From the NCBI GenBank assembly GCA_001464385.1, contig LNFB01000234.1:41760-105759 (forward strand): 64,000 nucleotides of DNA. Reading direction: 5' to 3'. A program made the translations under genes and the position numbers. The notes below the pieces were generated by a model. It was not told the origin of the DNA, made no database searches, and saw only the letters and a list, made by a program, of their open reading frames with translations. Origin of the DNA: Deltaproteobacteria bacterium Ga0077550. GTDB taxonomy: Bacteria > Myxococcota_A > Polyangia > Nannocystales > Nannocystaceae. Position 1 is the stretch's first letter. Every line of letters starts with the position of its first letter. Below, piece after piece: positions 9,162-18,834 of this stretch.

Positions 9162-12100
9162 ATGCCCGACGACGAGCACTCCGGACCCGAGGCCGAGACC
9201 AGCCCCGGTGGGGTCGAGTCCCAGCTGCGGCTGGCGCGGGTGCTGAAGAACCTGCTCGGGGATGCGGCGAGTCCGTCGACGCCGCCGCGGATCGGTCGGT
9301 ATCGGATCACCCGGACGCTGGGCCGCGGCGCGATGGGGGTGGTGTACGCGGGGCACGACGAGGGGCTCGATCGCGAGGTCGGGATCAAGGTGCTGCAGTC
9401 GAGCATCGCGACGAGCGACGCGGCCCGCCGCCGGTTCATCCGCGAGGCCCAGGCGATGGCGCGCCTGAGCCACCCGAACATCGCCCACGTGTACGAGGTC
9501 GGCGAGCACGGCGGTGAGGTGTACATCGCGATGGAGCTGGTCGCGGGGCAGACGCTCCGCGAGTGGTTGGCCGACCAGCCCCGAGGCGCCCGCGAGATCC
9601 TGGCAGTGTACGTCCAGGCCGCGCGGGGGCTGGCGGCCGCGCACGAGGCGGGGATCATCCACCGCGACTTCAAGCCCGACAACGTCATGGTCGACGCGAG
9701 CGGCCGGGCGAGCGGCCGGGCGCGGGTCATGGACTTCGGGCTCGCGCGGCACGCCGACGACGCGGCGTTCGAACAGACCGCGCAGGAGCATGCGGCCGCG
9801 ATCGCCGACTCGGGGCGGCAGAGCGCGCCGTTCGACTTGACGACCGTCGGTACGGTGATGGGTACGCCGGCGTACATGGCACCCGAGCAGCTCGTGGGCG
9901 AGCGCGTCGATCCCCGCGCGGATCAGTTCTCGTTCTGCGTCGCGCTGTACGAGGCACTGTACGGCCGACGACCCTTCGCGGGCGCGACGATGGCCGAGCT
10001 GCGCGCCGCGATCCGCACGCAGGACTTCGCCCGCGCCGCCGTGCTGCCGTCGGATCTGCCGCGGGGGATCGACGGCCCGCTGCGCCGTGGCCTCGCCTTC
10101 GAGGCCGCAGATCGACACGACTCGATGGAGGCCCTCATCGCCGCGCTCGAGGCCGCGGGCAGGGCCTCGCGACCCCGACGGTGGCGCCTCGGCGCCGCGC
10201 TCGCGGCCACCGGTGGCGCGTTCGCGGTGGCCCTGGCGCTGCGCGAGCCCACGGCCGCACCGATCGCGAGCCCGGCGATCGAGGACGCGCCGGCGGACGC
10301 TCCACCGGCCGTCGTCGATCCGTGGGCAGAGATCCTCGCCGGCTCCGAGCTGCCCGAGCTGCTGCCCGAGCCGCTCGCCGGCGATCCGGCGCAGGTGACG
10401 GTGCATCGGCTCCGCAACGGCCTCACGGTGTACTTGGCGCCCACCGCCAACGCGGCGCTCGTGCACACCGTGATCGCGGTGCGTGCCGATGCGACCGACG
10501 AGTCCCCGCGTCAGGCGGGCGTCGCCGATCTGCTGCCGCACGTGCTCGACGGCAGCGATCGACTCGGGAGCACCGACCCCGTGGCCGAGGCCCCCGCGCT
10601 CGCCCGGGCGCACGCGGCCCTCGCCGCGCTCGAGGGCGACCTGTCGGCGCACGAGCGACAGATCGCGCTCACGGCCGCCGTCGAGGCGGCCGCCGAGCAC
10701 CAGCCGTTCGAGATCGTCGGCGAAGCGGACGGGTTGGCCGCCGAGCTCGGCATCCTCCGGGAGCCCCAGCTCGACGCCGTGGGGACCTCGTTCGTGAACA
10801 GCGTCCCCCGCAATCGCCTCGCGGCGTGGGCGGCGATGAGCGCCGAGCTCCTCACCCGACCCGCCTTCCGCGACGTCCTCGGTGCGGTCTCCTACCGCGT
10901 CGAGAACGACCGCGAGGCGGCCGACGACGCGCTCGCGGTCGAGGCGGCGCGGGGGATCGGCGAGGCCACCGGATGGACGCTGGGCCCCGACGCGCGGCTG
11001 CGGTCGCTGGTCACCGTGCCGTTCGCACCGATGCGCGACTTCTGGCGCGACTACTACCGACCGAACAACGCCGCCATCGTGTTGGTCGGCGAGGTGAACG
11101 CGACCGAGGTGCTGCCGATCCTCGAGGCCGCGTTCGGCCACTGGGAGCCCGCGTCGATCCCCGCGAGGCGCGTGGCGCCGCCGGTCGCCGGGCGACGCAC
11201 CACGGTCACCGACGACGGGCCGCCGCAGGTGACGTTCGCGTGGCCGCGGCGCGACGGCCTGCACCGCCTCGATGCGGTCGAGCACCTGCTGCACGAGTCG
11301 CAGTTCGTCGCGCGCTGGCTCGCCCGTGACGGTCGGGCGCGCCAGGTCCCGCACGAGCTGTGGCCGAGCGTGCTGGAGTTCTCGGTGACGCCGAACCCCG
11401 GCAGCACCCTCGACGACGCCGAGGCGGCCGCCCGCACGCTGCTCGAGACCATGGCGCGCGGCGGCCTCTCGCCCGACGAGGTCCGCATCGCCCAGCGGGA
11501 GCTCGAGCTCGACGTCGCCACCCTCGGCGCCTCGACCGAGGACCTCGCGGTCCTGCTCGCCGAGTCGTTCGCGCGGCGGATCCCCTGGCGCGAGCACCCC
11601 GCGTCGCGATCCGAGCTCGTGCTCTCGGCCCAGGACATCTCGACGGCTGCGCAGGAGCTGCTGCGCGACGAACCGATCGTGGTCCGCCGCGAGAGCGGAG
11701 CGAACGCGCGGCTCGATCTGCCGCCGTTCGTCCTGCCCGAGCCGAGCGTCCCCCGCGTCGAGGTGGAGGGCGCCTCGGCCTTCGCGACCGCCCTGCGCGA
11801 GGCGCCGGTGAGCCCGCTCGAGCCGCAGTTCCTGGTCCGCGGCGAGGCGTTCACCGAGCATCGCCTCGGCTCGGGCCGCGTCATCGCGGTCACCGAGCCC
11901 ACGGGCCTGCTCGAGGTGCGCTGGATCCTGCCCCGGGGCGTCGCGGACGATCCGTGGATCTGCGATGCGTGGCGCCTGCGCATCGCGGCGCTCGCCGAGG
12001 GACCGGAGTTCGCCGGGGCCGACGCGGCGGTGGTGTGCACTGCGAGCGCGACCGCGATCGATCTCGGCGTGGCCGCCCCGCGGCGCGAGGCGCTGTGGCC

Positions 12101-13080
12101 GATGCTCGAGGCCCTGCGATCGCCCGAGCTCGACGAGGCGTCGGCGCTGGTCGACCTCGCGGAGCTCCGCCAGCGGCGCGAGGGATTGCGCTCGTCGGGG
12201 GATCGGCGGCGCGCTGCGTTCTCGGCCGTCGCGCTCCACGGTGAGCACGGCGTGGACGCGCACCTCCCCTCGGATCGGGCGCTCGAGCGGGCGACGCCGG
12301 CCCTGCTGCGCGCGGCGCTGATCGACTCGCTCGCCTTCGCGCCCGATGTGCTGGTGGTCGGACCCGCCGCGAAGGCGGTCGCGACCGAGCTGGTCACGCG
12401 CACGCCCACGGTCGATCGCCCCACGGTCCCTGACGCGGACCACGATCTTCGTGATGGACGATCCCGACGCACGCCTCGCCGAGATCTCGGTGGCGCAGGC
12501 CGTCGACGCGCGCGATCCGGCGGCGCGCGTGCTCTCCGAGCTGCTCGGCGACGACATGACCACGCGCTTCCTGGCGGCCGACATCGAGATCGAGCACTGG
12601 ATGCCGATCAAGCCGCCCACGCTCGACGCCCGCGGCGTCTTCCGCCCCGAGGGCCTCGCGTGCGCGGCGAAGGACGTCCCGACGCTGCTCGCCGAGCTGT
12701 TCGAGGGGCGACGCCGGCCGCTGACCCCCGCGGAGTACGAGCAGGCCCACGGGCTGCTCGATGGCCGGCTCCGCGCCCGTCGCCGCTTCGGGCTCGATGC
12801 GGCCGCGTACGTGTGGAGCTGGCGGAAGATCGGCCCCGGCCAGACCGACCCCGCGCTCGACGAGTGGATGGCGCTGCGTGGCCTCGACTTCGCCACGGCG
12901 AGCCGCCTCCACCAGGAGATCGCGGCGGCGCCGATGATCGTGTCGGTGAGCGCCGACCTGCGGACGCTCGATCTCACCGCCCTGGCCCGGATCGGCCAGG
13001 TCGTCCAGCTCGCCCCCGACGCGCTGCGCGATCCCGAGAAGAGCGACGTCGACGTGCTGTACCTGCCCGTCGCGCGCTGA
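9162..13080 (+). pseudogene. Ser/Thr kinase fused to degenerate M16 peptidase, frameshifted
   Basis: The gene reads in one frame from ATG 9162 to about 12437, then continues one base later in the next frame to the TGA at 13078-13080; joined, it gives about 1305 residues. The kinase domain (residues 45-310) has GRGAMGVVY, Lys76 in GIKVL, HRDFKPDN (Asp169), DFG (Asp191) and GTPAYMAPEQ, so it looks active. A transmembrane helix follows at about 345-365. From about 413 the protein is built like a zinc peptidase of family M16, with LRNGLTVYLAP and the typical DYYRPNNAAIVLVGEVNATEV, and a second M16 pair including TTIFVMDDPDARLAEISVAQ. The zinc motif HxxEH is missing: the site reads ADLLPHVLDG. The shift is caused by one extra base near 12437, either a real mutation or a sequence error. 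The downstream gene starts on its stop codon (TGATG). Confidence 0.8.
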
Positions 13081-14807
13081 TGCTGCGGTTCCAAGCGCGG
13101 CGACCGTCTGCTAATGTCGCCACCTTGCCGGCACCATCGACGAGCCTGCTGCTCACCCGTCTCGAGCGCATCGCCCGACGGTTCGGCGAGGGGGGTGCCC
13201 CGCAGAAACTGCAGCTGCTCCGCCATGTCGCTCGCCGTCGCTTGACGACACCCGCCCAGGTGCGGCGGCTCCACGAGGTGATCTGCTTCCTCCGGGCCTA
13301 TCCCGACGACGCCGACGTCCTCGCCGAGGTCGAGCGGCAAGTGGCGACATTCGGCCAGCGGCGCGATGTGGCCGCGATGCGGGAGGAACTCGCGGATTCC
13401 GGCATCGCGGGCACGCCCATCCAGTATCAATTCCACTGGCCGACGGCCCGGTGGCTCGCGGCGCGCTGGCCCCGGCACCTGGACATCGATTGGGAGTGGT
13501 TCGATTCGGCGGTGACCGCCCCCCAATTGCTCGACCTCGCGGTCTCGCGCGCCCAGGTCGTCGACATCGCGTCGCTGGATCTCACCACCGAACAATGGAT
13601 CGAGCGGATCAAGGGGCCGGGGCAGACGGGCGGGACCTTCGTGGTCCGCCGGTTCGAGGCGCTGGAGGTCGACGAGCCGACGCGGCAGACGATCTACGAG
13701 ACGTTGGACGTCCCGATGCGGCTGTCCCCGGGGCCCGACACGCCGTCGCGCACCCGCGCAAAGGTGGCCCTGCACGCGCCCGTGTTCCAGCGGGCGCCGC
13801 TGTCGTCCGCCCGGCCCGACCTCGCGGCGGCGATCCGCGTCCCGCCGCGATCGGTGAAGGACGTGGTCGGCGCGCGCGCCGAGGCGCTCATCGACGTCGC
13901 GCGCGAGGCGATGGTGACGCGGGCGCGCGACCTCGACGCCATCCAGCACGCGAACCCGGAGGACGTGCGGCTCATCGACGTCGGCGACGGCGTGATGCTG
14001 TCGTGCATCGGGCTGCTGCCCGCGTTCCGGCCGCTCGTGGAGACGGTCCACGTATTCGTCCTGCACAAGAACGGCGTGCCGCTCGGGTACTACCAATCCG
14101 CGTTGCTGTTCGGATCGGCCGAGCTCAACTACAACGTCTTCGAGCCGTTCCGCGGGACGCAAGCCGCCGCGATCTATGCAAAGGCGCTGTCCGCCGTGCA
14201 CCACCTCTTCGGCGCGGACGTGTTCGCCGTCGATCCGTACCAGCTCGGCCAGGACAACGACGAGGCCCTGGCCAGCGGCGCGTTCTGGTTCTATCAGAAG
14301 CTCGGTTTCCGCCCCGCGGAGGCCGGCGCCCGTCGGGTCCTCGCCCGCGAGCAGCGACGCATGGCCCGCGACCCCGCGCATCGGTCGTCGCCCGCGACGC
14401 TGCGTCGGCTGGCGTCCGGCCACGTGTATTTCCACCTCGATCGGCCGCGGGATGACGTCGCCGGCAAGGTTTGCCTGGATCGCATCGGCCTCGCCGTCGG
14501 CGAGTGGGTGGCGCGGCACCACGGCGGCGATTCGGAGGCGGCGGAGGCCGAGTGCTCGCGGCGCGTCCGGGCGGGCCTCGGACTGCCGAGCGCCTCCGCC
14601 TTGGACCCGACGCAGCGGCGTTGTCTCGCCCGTTGGAGCGTTCTGGCGTGCGTCCTCGGGGTCGAGCGGTGGTCCCGGCCCGAACGTCGTGCGGTGGTGT
14701 CGATCCTCCTCGCCAAGGCTGCGACGCGCGAGGACGCCTTCGCGATCGGCCTCGCCCGGCACGCGCGATTGCGTGGGGCGCTGCTCCGCCTCGCGGCCTC
14801 GGGCTGA
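13080..14807 (+). CDS. GNAT-like protein of unknown function
   Basis: 575 residues, starting at ATG 13080 which overlaps the stop of the kinase/M16 gene (TGATG), so probably translationally coupled. No signal peptide or membrane helix is visible. The N-terminal 200 residues are helical (LLLTRLERIARRFGEGG). The region around residues 305-415 has a run of strands and helices, VHVFVLHKNGVPLGYYQSAL, FEPFRGTQAAAIYAKALSAV and GAFWFYQKLGFRP, which looks like a GNAT-type acyltransferase fold (beta-hairpin, then the FYxKLGF ending typical of acetyltransferases). I do not recognise a named family. Codon use has more A/T at third positions than its neighbours (for example ATT, CAA, GAT, TAT), which hints at a different history. 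Confidence 0.7.
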   Translation: MLRFQARRPSANVATLPAPSTSLLLTRLERIARRFGEGGAPQKLQLLRHVARRRLTTPAQVRRLHEVICFLRAYPDDADVLAEVERQVATFGQRRDVAAMREELADSGIAGTPIQYQFHWPTARWLAARWPRHLDIDWEWFDSAVTAPQLLDLAVSRAQVVDIASLDLTTEQWIERIKGPGQTGGTFVVRRFEALEVDEPTRQTIYETLDVPMRLSPGPDTPSRTRAKVALHAPVFQRAPLSSARPDLAAAIRVPPRSVKDVVGARAEALIDVAREAMVTRARDLDAIQHANPEDVRLIDVGDGVMLSCIGLLPAFRPLVETVHVFVLHKNGVPLGYYQSALLFGSAELNYNVFEPFRGTQAAAIYAKALSAVHHLFGADVFAVDPYQLGQDNDEALASGAFWFYQKLGFRPAEAGARRVLAREQRRMARDPAHRSSPATLRRLASGHVYFHLDRPRDDVAGKVCLDRIGLAVGEWVARHHGGDSEAAEAECSRRVRAGLGLPSASALDPTQRRCLARWSVLACVLGVERWSRPERRAVVSILLAKAATREDAFAIGLARHARLRGALLRLAASG

Positions 14808-14850
14808 TTCCGCGGTTGCGAGCGGCGCCGGTGTCGCGCATCGTGCGGAC

Positions 14851-15981
14851 ATGGTCCCGCGCTCGTCGGAGGACTCGCAGTACGCCGCGCTTCTTGCGCA
14901 GGAGCACTTCGCTCGGGCGTTCTTCGAGGAGTCGAGCGTCGGGCTCAACCTCTGTCGGATGGACGGGCGCTGGCTCGAGAACAACCCCGCGTTCCTCGCC
15001 ATCATCGGCTACGCGGCCGACGAGGCCGACGACGGCAAGCTCAACTACTGGCAGCTCACGCCGCGCAAGTACGATGTGCAGGAGGCCGAGCAACTCGAGC
15101 GGCTGCGCACCACGGGACGCTATGGCCCCTACGAGAAGGAGTTCATCCGCAAGGACGGATCGCTGGTCCCCGTGCGACTGAACGGCTTCGTCGTCGAGGT
15201 GGGCGGCGAGAAGATGATCTGGAGCTTCATCGAGGACCTCTCATCGGAGCGCGCCCTGGAGACCGAGCGAGTGAAGGCGATCCACGGCTCGAAGCTCGCG
15301 GCGCTCGGTGAGCTCGCAGCGTCGATCGCCCACGAGATCAACAACCCGCTGACGGTCATCTCGGCGTTCGCCCACACGTTGCCCGACTCGATCGCCGACG
15401 GGGACGAGGCGCTCATCACCGAGGCCATCGTCGGGATCCAGCGGGCCGTCGAGCGCGCGGGCGCCATCACCTCGGGGCTGCGACGGCTCTCGCGCGGCAC
15501 CACGAGCGCCGCGTTCGAGCGCTTCGAGCTGCGGGGCCTCGTCGAGGAGGCCGTGGCGCTCGCGGGGGCCCGGGCCCGGTCCGCGGGCCTGAGCCTCGAG
15601 CTGGACCTGCGGACCTCGGCGAGGGTCATGGGCAACGGCGTCCAGATCCAGCAGGTCATCCTCAACCTGCTGAACAACGGCTTCGACGCGGTCCGCCGGG
15701 CGCCGATCAAGCAGCTCGCCGTGCGCGCCGTGGATGTGGACGGGTTCGCGCTCGTCTGCGTCGAGGACTCCGGCCCGGGCGTGGCGCCGGAGCACCGCGA
15801 GCGGCTGTTCGACCGCTTCTTCACCACGAAGGAGCCGGACGAGGGGACGGGCCTGGGCCTGGCGATCAGCCGCGATCTCGTGGCGTCGATGGGCGGCACG
15901 CTGACGTGGGAGCGCGTCGGTGACCGCACGCGCTTCGTCGTCGCGCTCCCCTGCGCGCCCGACCCAGGACCGACACCCTGA
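14851..15981 (+). CDS. PAS-domain sensor histidine kinase
   Basis: 376 residues, cytoplasmic (no membrane segment). Residues 20-130 form a PAS domain (FFEESSVGLNLCRMDGRWLE, then a PAC-like YEKEFIRKDGSLVPVRLNGF). The HisKA box LAASIAHEINNPLTVI puts the phosphorylated His at residue 161. The ATPase domain has the N box ILNLLNNGFDA, the G1 box EDSGPGV, the F box FTTKEP and the G2 box GTGLGLAIS near residue 332. It is therefore a complete soluble histidine kinase of the AHEINNPL class. No response regulator is next to it, so its partner must be elsewhere (orphan kinase, common in myxobacteria). It follows the GNAT-like gene by 43 bp on the same strand. Confidence 0.92.
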   Translation: MVPRSSEDSQYAALLAQEHFARAFFEESSVGLNLCRMDGRWLENNPAFLAIIGYAADEADDGKLNYWQLTPRKYDVQEAEQLERLRTTGRYGPYEKEFIRKDGSLVPVRLNGFVVEVGGEKMIWSFIEDLSSERALETERVKAIHGSKLAALGELAASIAHEINNPLTVISAFAHTLPDSIADGDEALITEAIVGIQRAVERAGAITSGLRRLSRGTTSAAFERFELRGLVEEAVALAGARARSAGLSLELDLRTSARVMGNGVQIQQVILNLLNNGFDAVRRAPIKQLAVRAVDVDGFALVCVEDSGPGVAPEHRERLFDRFFTTKEPDEGTGLGLAISRDLVASMGGTLTWERVGDRTRFVVALPCAPDPGPTP

Positions 15982-16095
15982 CGGATCCCGTTCATTCTCC
16001 TCTCGGGGGACGAGCGAGTCGGCGACGCCGATCAGCTCGCCCGCGTCACGGCCTTTCTGAATGTCACAGGACGGTCACGTGATAGAAACGAGGGG

Positions 16096-16995
16096 ATGAG
16101 CCGCGACCCAGTCTCGCCGGGCCGCTCCGCACGCAGCGCACGGTGGCGCAAGTGGAGCCTGATGATCACCACGCTCCCGGTCGTGGGCGCGCTGGTCCTG
16201 CTGCGGGAGTTCCTGCGGGCCGAGTTCGCCTTCGAGGGGATCATCGAGTTCACCGAGGTCGCCGTGGTGCTGAGCGGTGGCGTGTTCCTGCTCGGCTTCA
16301 TGCTCGCCGGCACGATGGGTGACTACAAGGAGGCCGAGAAGATGCCGGGCGAGATCGTCACCGGCCTCGAGACCATCGAAGAGGTGATGGTCCATGTCGC
16401 GACGGTCAAGCAGGACGATCCGACCAAGCACCGGCGCTCGATCCTGCAGGTGCTCGACACGATCGACCGGTGGCTGCACAAGCAGGCGACCGAGGCAGAG
16501 CTGCACGAGGCGCTGCACCGCGTGACGTCCACGTTCACCGCCATCGAGCTCGGATCGCACGCGACGCGGGCCTTCTCGATCATGACGAACGTCCGCCGGG
16601 CGCTGTTGCGGGTCGGGGTGACCTCGCGCACCGGGTTCCTCGCCACCGGCTACGCGCTGCTCGAGGTGATGATCGCGATCTGCTATCTCATCTTGATCCT
16701 GTCGACGTTCAAGTCGGCGCTGGGTGAGATCGTCGTCGTGTCCTTCGTCGGCCTCATCTACACGTACATGTATCGCCTCATCCGCGACATCGACGATCCC
16801 TTCGACTACGACGCGGACGGCGCGACCGGTGCGGCGGAGGTCGAGCTGTTCCCGCTGCACGAGTACCGCGTGCGCCTCGAGGCCCGCATCGCCGCCGACG
16901 AGGTGTCGACGGTGGACCCGCCGTTGCGCGCGCGGGGGCTCGTGACGCGCGCCGCGGCGCCGTCGGGTCGCTACAACGGTGATCCGCCGTCGTAG
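16096..16995 (+). CDS. Membrane protein, bestrophin-like
   Basis: 299 residues. Membrane helices can be seen at about 25-40, 55-75, 195-212 and 218-235; the middle part (80-190) is soluble and helical. The short motif GFMLAGTMGDYKEAEKMPGE after the second helix resembles bestrophin-like (DUF4239-type) proteins, in which an acidic cytoplasmic loop follows a paired helix, but the similarity is only by eye. The C-terminus is hydrophilic. GATAGA nine bases before the ATG may be its -10. An alternative view is an uncharacterised myxobacterial membrane protein with no channel function. Confidence 0.55.
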   Translation: MSRDPVSPGRSARSARWRKWSLMITTLPVVGALVLLREFLRAEFAFEGIIEFTEVAVVLSGGVFLLGFMLAGTMGDYKEAEKMPGEIVTGLETIEEVMVHVATVKQDDPTKHRRSILQVLDTIDRWLHKQATEAELHEALHRVTSTFTAIELGSHATRAFSIMTNVRRALLRVGVTSRTGFLATGYALLEVMIAICYLILILSTFKSALGEIVVVSFVGLIYTYMYRLIRDIDDPFDYDADGATGAAEVELFPLHEYRVRLEARIAADEVSTVDPPLRARGLVTRAAAPSGRYNGDPPS

Positions 16996-17086
16996 CAGCG
17001 AAGGAGCCGCGGCCGCGGTGCTCGCCGTCGTCGCGTCGGCGCTGGCGCGGCGTGGCTCGCCCGTCGCGCCGAGCAAGGGCCGCTGG

Positions 17087-18382
17087 TCAGCGCCGATCCA
17101 GCAGCTCCATCGCCGCCGCGAGCGTAGGATCGTCGTCCGCCTGCACCGCGCCGATCCGCGCCGGCTTGCGCTCCGGATCCGCGGGGATGCGCACGTCGGG
17201 CTTGACCGCGCCGGTCGCCCCGGACGCGAGCACGAAGCGGCTCACCGACAGCTTCACGGCCCAGCCCTCGGCGAGCTCGTGGATCGACTCGATGGTCCGC
17301 TTGCCGAAGGTGGTGTCACCGACGAGGATCGCGCGACGATCGGCGCGGTCGCCCGCGTGGTGCAGGGCATCGGCGAGGATCTCGGCGCTCGACGCGGTGC
17401 CGGGGCCGATGAGGACCGCCAGCGGGAGGTCACCGCCGCCGCGATCGCGCTCCGTGACCCGCGACTCGGTGGTGCCGTCGCGGTGGGTGATGCTCAGCAC
17501 CGGTGCGCCCACCGGCAAGAAGTGCTCGGCGATGCCGACGGTCGCGTCGAGCATGCCGCCGGGGCAGTCGCGCAGATCGAGGACGATGCGCGTCGCCCCG
17601 CCCCTGCGCAGCGAGGTCAGCTCGTCGCCGAGCTCGCCGGGCGTGCCCTCGGCGAACGAGGTGATGCGGAGGTAGCCGACGCCGTCCCCCAGCGAGGTCG
17701 CCTCGACGCTGTCGACGTGGATCTGGCCGCGGATGACCTCGGCCGTCCACTCCTCGGTGTCCCGCTGGAGGAACAGCGCGACCTTGCTGCCGTCGACGCC
17801 GCGGATCCGCGCGACGACGTCGGCGAGCTCGAGGGGGCCGATGCGCTCGCCATCGATGCCGAGGATCCGATCGCCGGCGGCGATGCGCGCGGCCTCGGCG
17901 GGACCGCCCGGGATCACGTCGGCGACGACGACGACGCCGGCGACCCGCTCGATCTTGATGCCGACGCCGACGAGCAGGCCCTTGGTGCCGATGAGCAGCT
18001 CCTGCAGTTCGGCGGGGGACAGCAGCGCGTTGACGTGGGGATCGCCGCCCTGGGCGGCCCGGGCGAGCACGCCCTGCATCGCCCCGGTCCACAGCTCGTC
18101 CTCCGACAGCGGCCCGTCGACGTACTGCGTCGCGACCAGATCGGCGACGGTGGTGAACGCCTGCTTGGCGCCGGGCATCGCCGGGCCGCGGGGCGCCGCG
18201 GCGTCGCGCGGCTCAGCGCTCGCGCTCGCCACGGAGGCGGCCGGCGCACGTCCCGAGGCGGGATCCGTGACCGCCGCGACGGACTCGACGGCCGCGCGCT
18301 CGGCCTCGACGGGGCCTTCGCTCGCGTCGCACGCGGCGATCGAGCACGCGAGGGCGACCAGGTGGATGACCGTGTTCTTCAT
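17087..18382 (-). CDS. S41 family C-terminal processing peptidase (PDZ), lipoprotein
   Basis: 431 residues; ATG 18382 has AAAGGA nine bases upstream. The signal peptide ends at a lipobox (IAACDAS, near residue 18), so the enzyme is probably lipid-anchored outside the cytoplasm. Residues 70-130 are a helical prodomain. A PDZ domain follows (LLVGVGIKIERVAGVVVVAD, IPGGPAEAARIAAGDRILGI), then the S41 catalytic core with VGYLRITSF, LDLRDCPGG, the serine loop GTASSAEIL (Ser331) and FGKRTIES (Lys361) as the Ser/Lys dyad. The length and order match CtpA-type carboxyl-terminal proteases. It starts 14 bp after the anti-sigma factor stop codon on the same strand, so it belongs to the sigma/anti-sigma operon. 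Confidence 0.9.
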   Translation of the reverse strand: MKNTVIHLVALACSIAACDASEGPVEAERAAVESVAAVTDPASGRAPAASVASASAEPRDAAAPRGPAMPGAKQAFTTVADLVATQYVDGPLSEDELWTGAMQGVLARAAQGGDPHVNALLSPAELQELLIGTKGLLVGVGIKIERVAGVVVVADVIPGGPAEAARIAAGDRILGIDGERIGPLELADVVARIRGVDGSKVALFLQRDTEEWTAEVIRGQIHVDSVEATSLGDGVGYLRITSFAEGTPGELGDELTSLRRGGATRIVLDLRDCPGGMLDATVGIAEHFLPVGAPVLSITHRDGTTESRVTERDRGGGDLPLAVLIGPGTASSAEILADALHHAGDRADRRAILVGDTTFGKRTIESIHELAEGWAVKLSVSRFVLASGATGAVKPDVRIPADPERKPARIGAVQADDDPTLAAAMELLDRR

Positions 18383-18396
18383 GGGGGTGGGTCCTT

Positions 18397-18834
18397 TCAC
18401 AGCACCTCGCGGTGCACGTTGGGCATCGCGGTCGCGTCGTAGTGGGTGATCGTCGGGGCGCTCGACGTGGGCGGGGTCGGGCGCGGCTCCGTGGGTTCGA
18501 GGGCAGTGGCGATCCACACGACCAGGGGTACGGCCGCGGCCAGCACGGCGCCGTACATCGGGATCGGTCGACGCAGCGGCGCAGCGACGCGTCGCCACCA
18601 CGGTGGGGTGATGGTCGCGGCCACCCGAGCGCGCAGGGCCGCGCGCACGTGGGGGCCCGGTGCATCGTCGTCGTGCGCGACGGCGATGCCGTGCAGGTCC
18701 GCCTGCAGCCGACAGTACTCGAGCGCACAGTCGGCGCATTGGGTGAGGTGCCCCGCGATCTGCGTGTGCACCTCGCTCTCGAGCTCGCGGTGGGCGAAGT
18801 CGATGAGCCCGTCCTGACAGTCGTTGCAGTTCAT
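18397..18834 (-). CDS. Zinc-finger anti-sigma factor
   Basis: 145 residues. The N-terminus has the zinc-binding anti-sigma signature: CNDC near residue 3, then HLTQCADCALEYC (HxxxCxxC) near residue 28. One transmembrane helix (MYGAVLAAAVPLVVWIATAL) lies at about residues 94-113, and a Pro/Thr-rich extracytoplasmic tail of about 32 residues follows. This is the layout of a membrane-bound anti-sigma factor that holds an ECF sigma factor inactive. Its ATG overlaps the stop codon of the sigma gene (ATGA), so the two are translationally coupled. The short outer tail could be a sensing or cleavage segment. Confidence 0.88.
   Translation of the reverse strand: MNCNDCQDGLIDFAHRELESEVHTQIAGHLTQCADCALEYCRLQADLHGIAVAHDDDAPGPHVRAALRARVAATITPPWWRRVAAPLRRPIPMYGAVLAAAVPLVVWIATALEPTEPRPTPPTSSAPTITHYDATAMPNVHREVL

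Noticed and set aside
8973..14807. One plus-strand frame of about 1944 codons that seems to fuse the kinase, M16 region and GNAT-like protein
   Set aside because: Between about 12438 and 13079 this frame is out of register with the M16 coding signal and gives Arg-rich nonsense; the true layout is two genes and a frameshift.
8463..15005. A minus-strand frame open for about 2180 codons
   Set aside because: Opposite to the kinase/M16 and GNAT-like genes, with compositional bias typical of antisense frames in GC-rich DNA.
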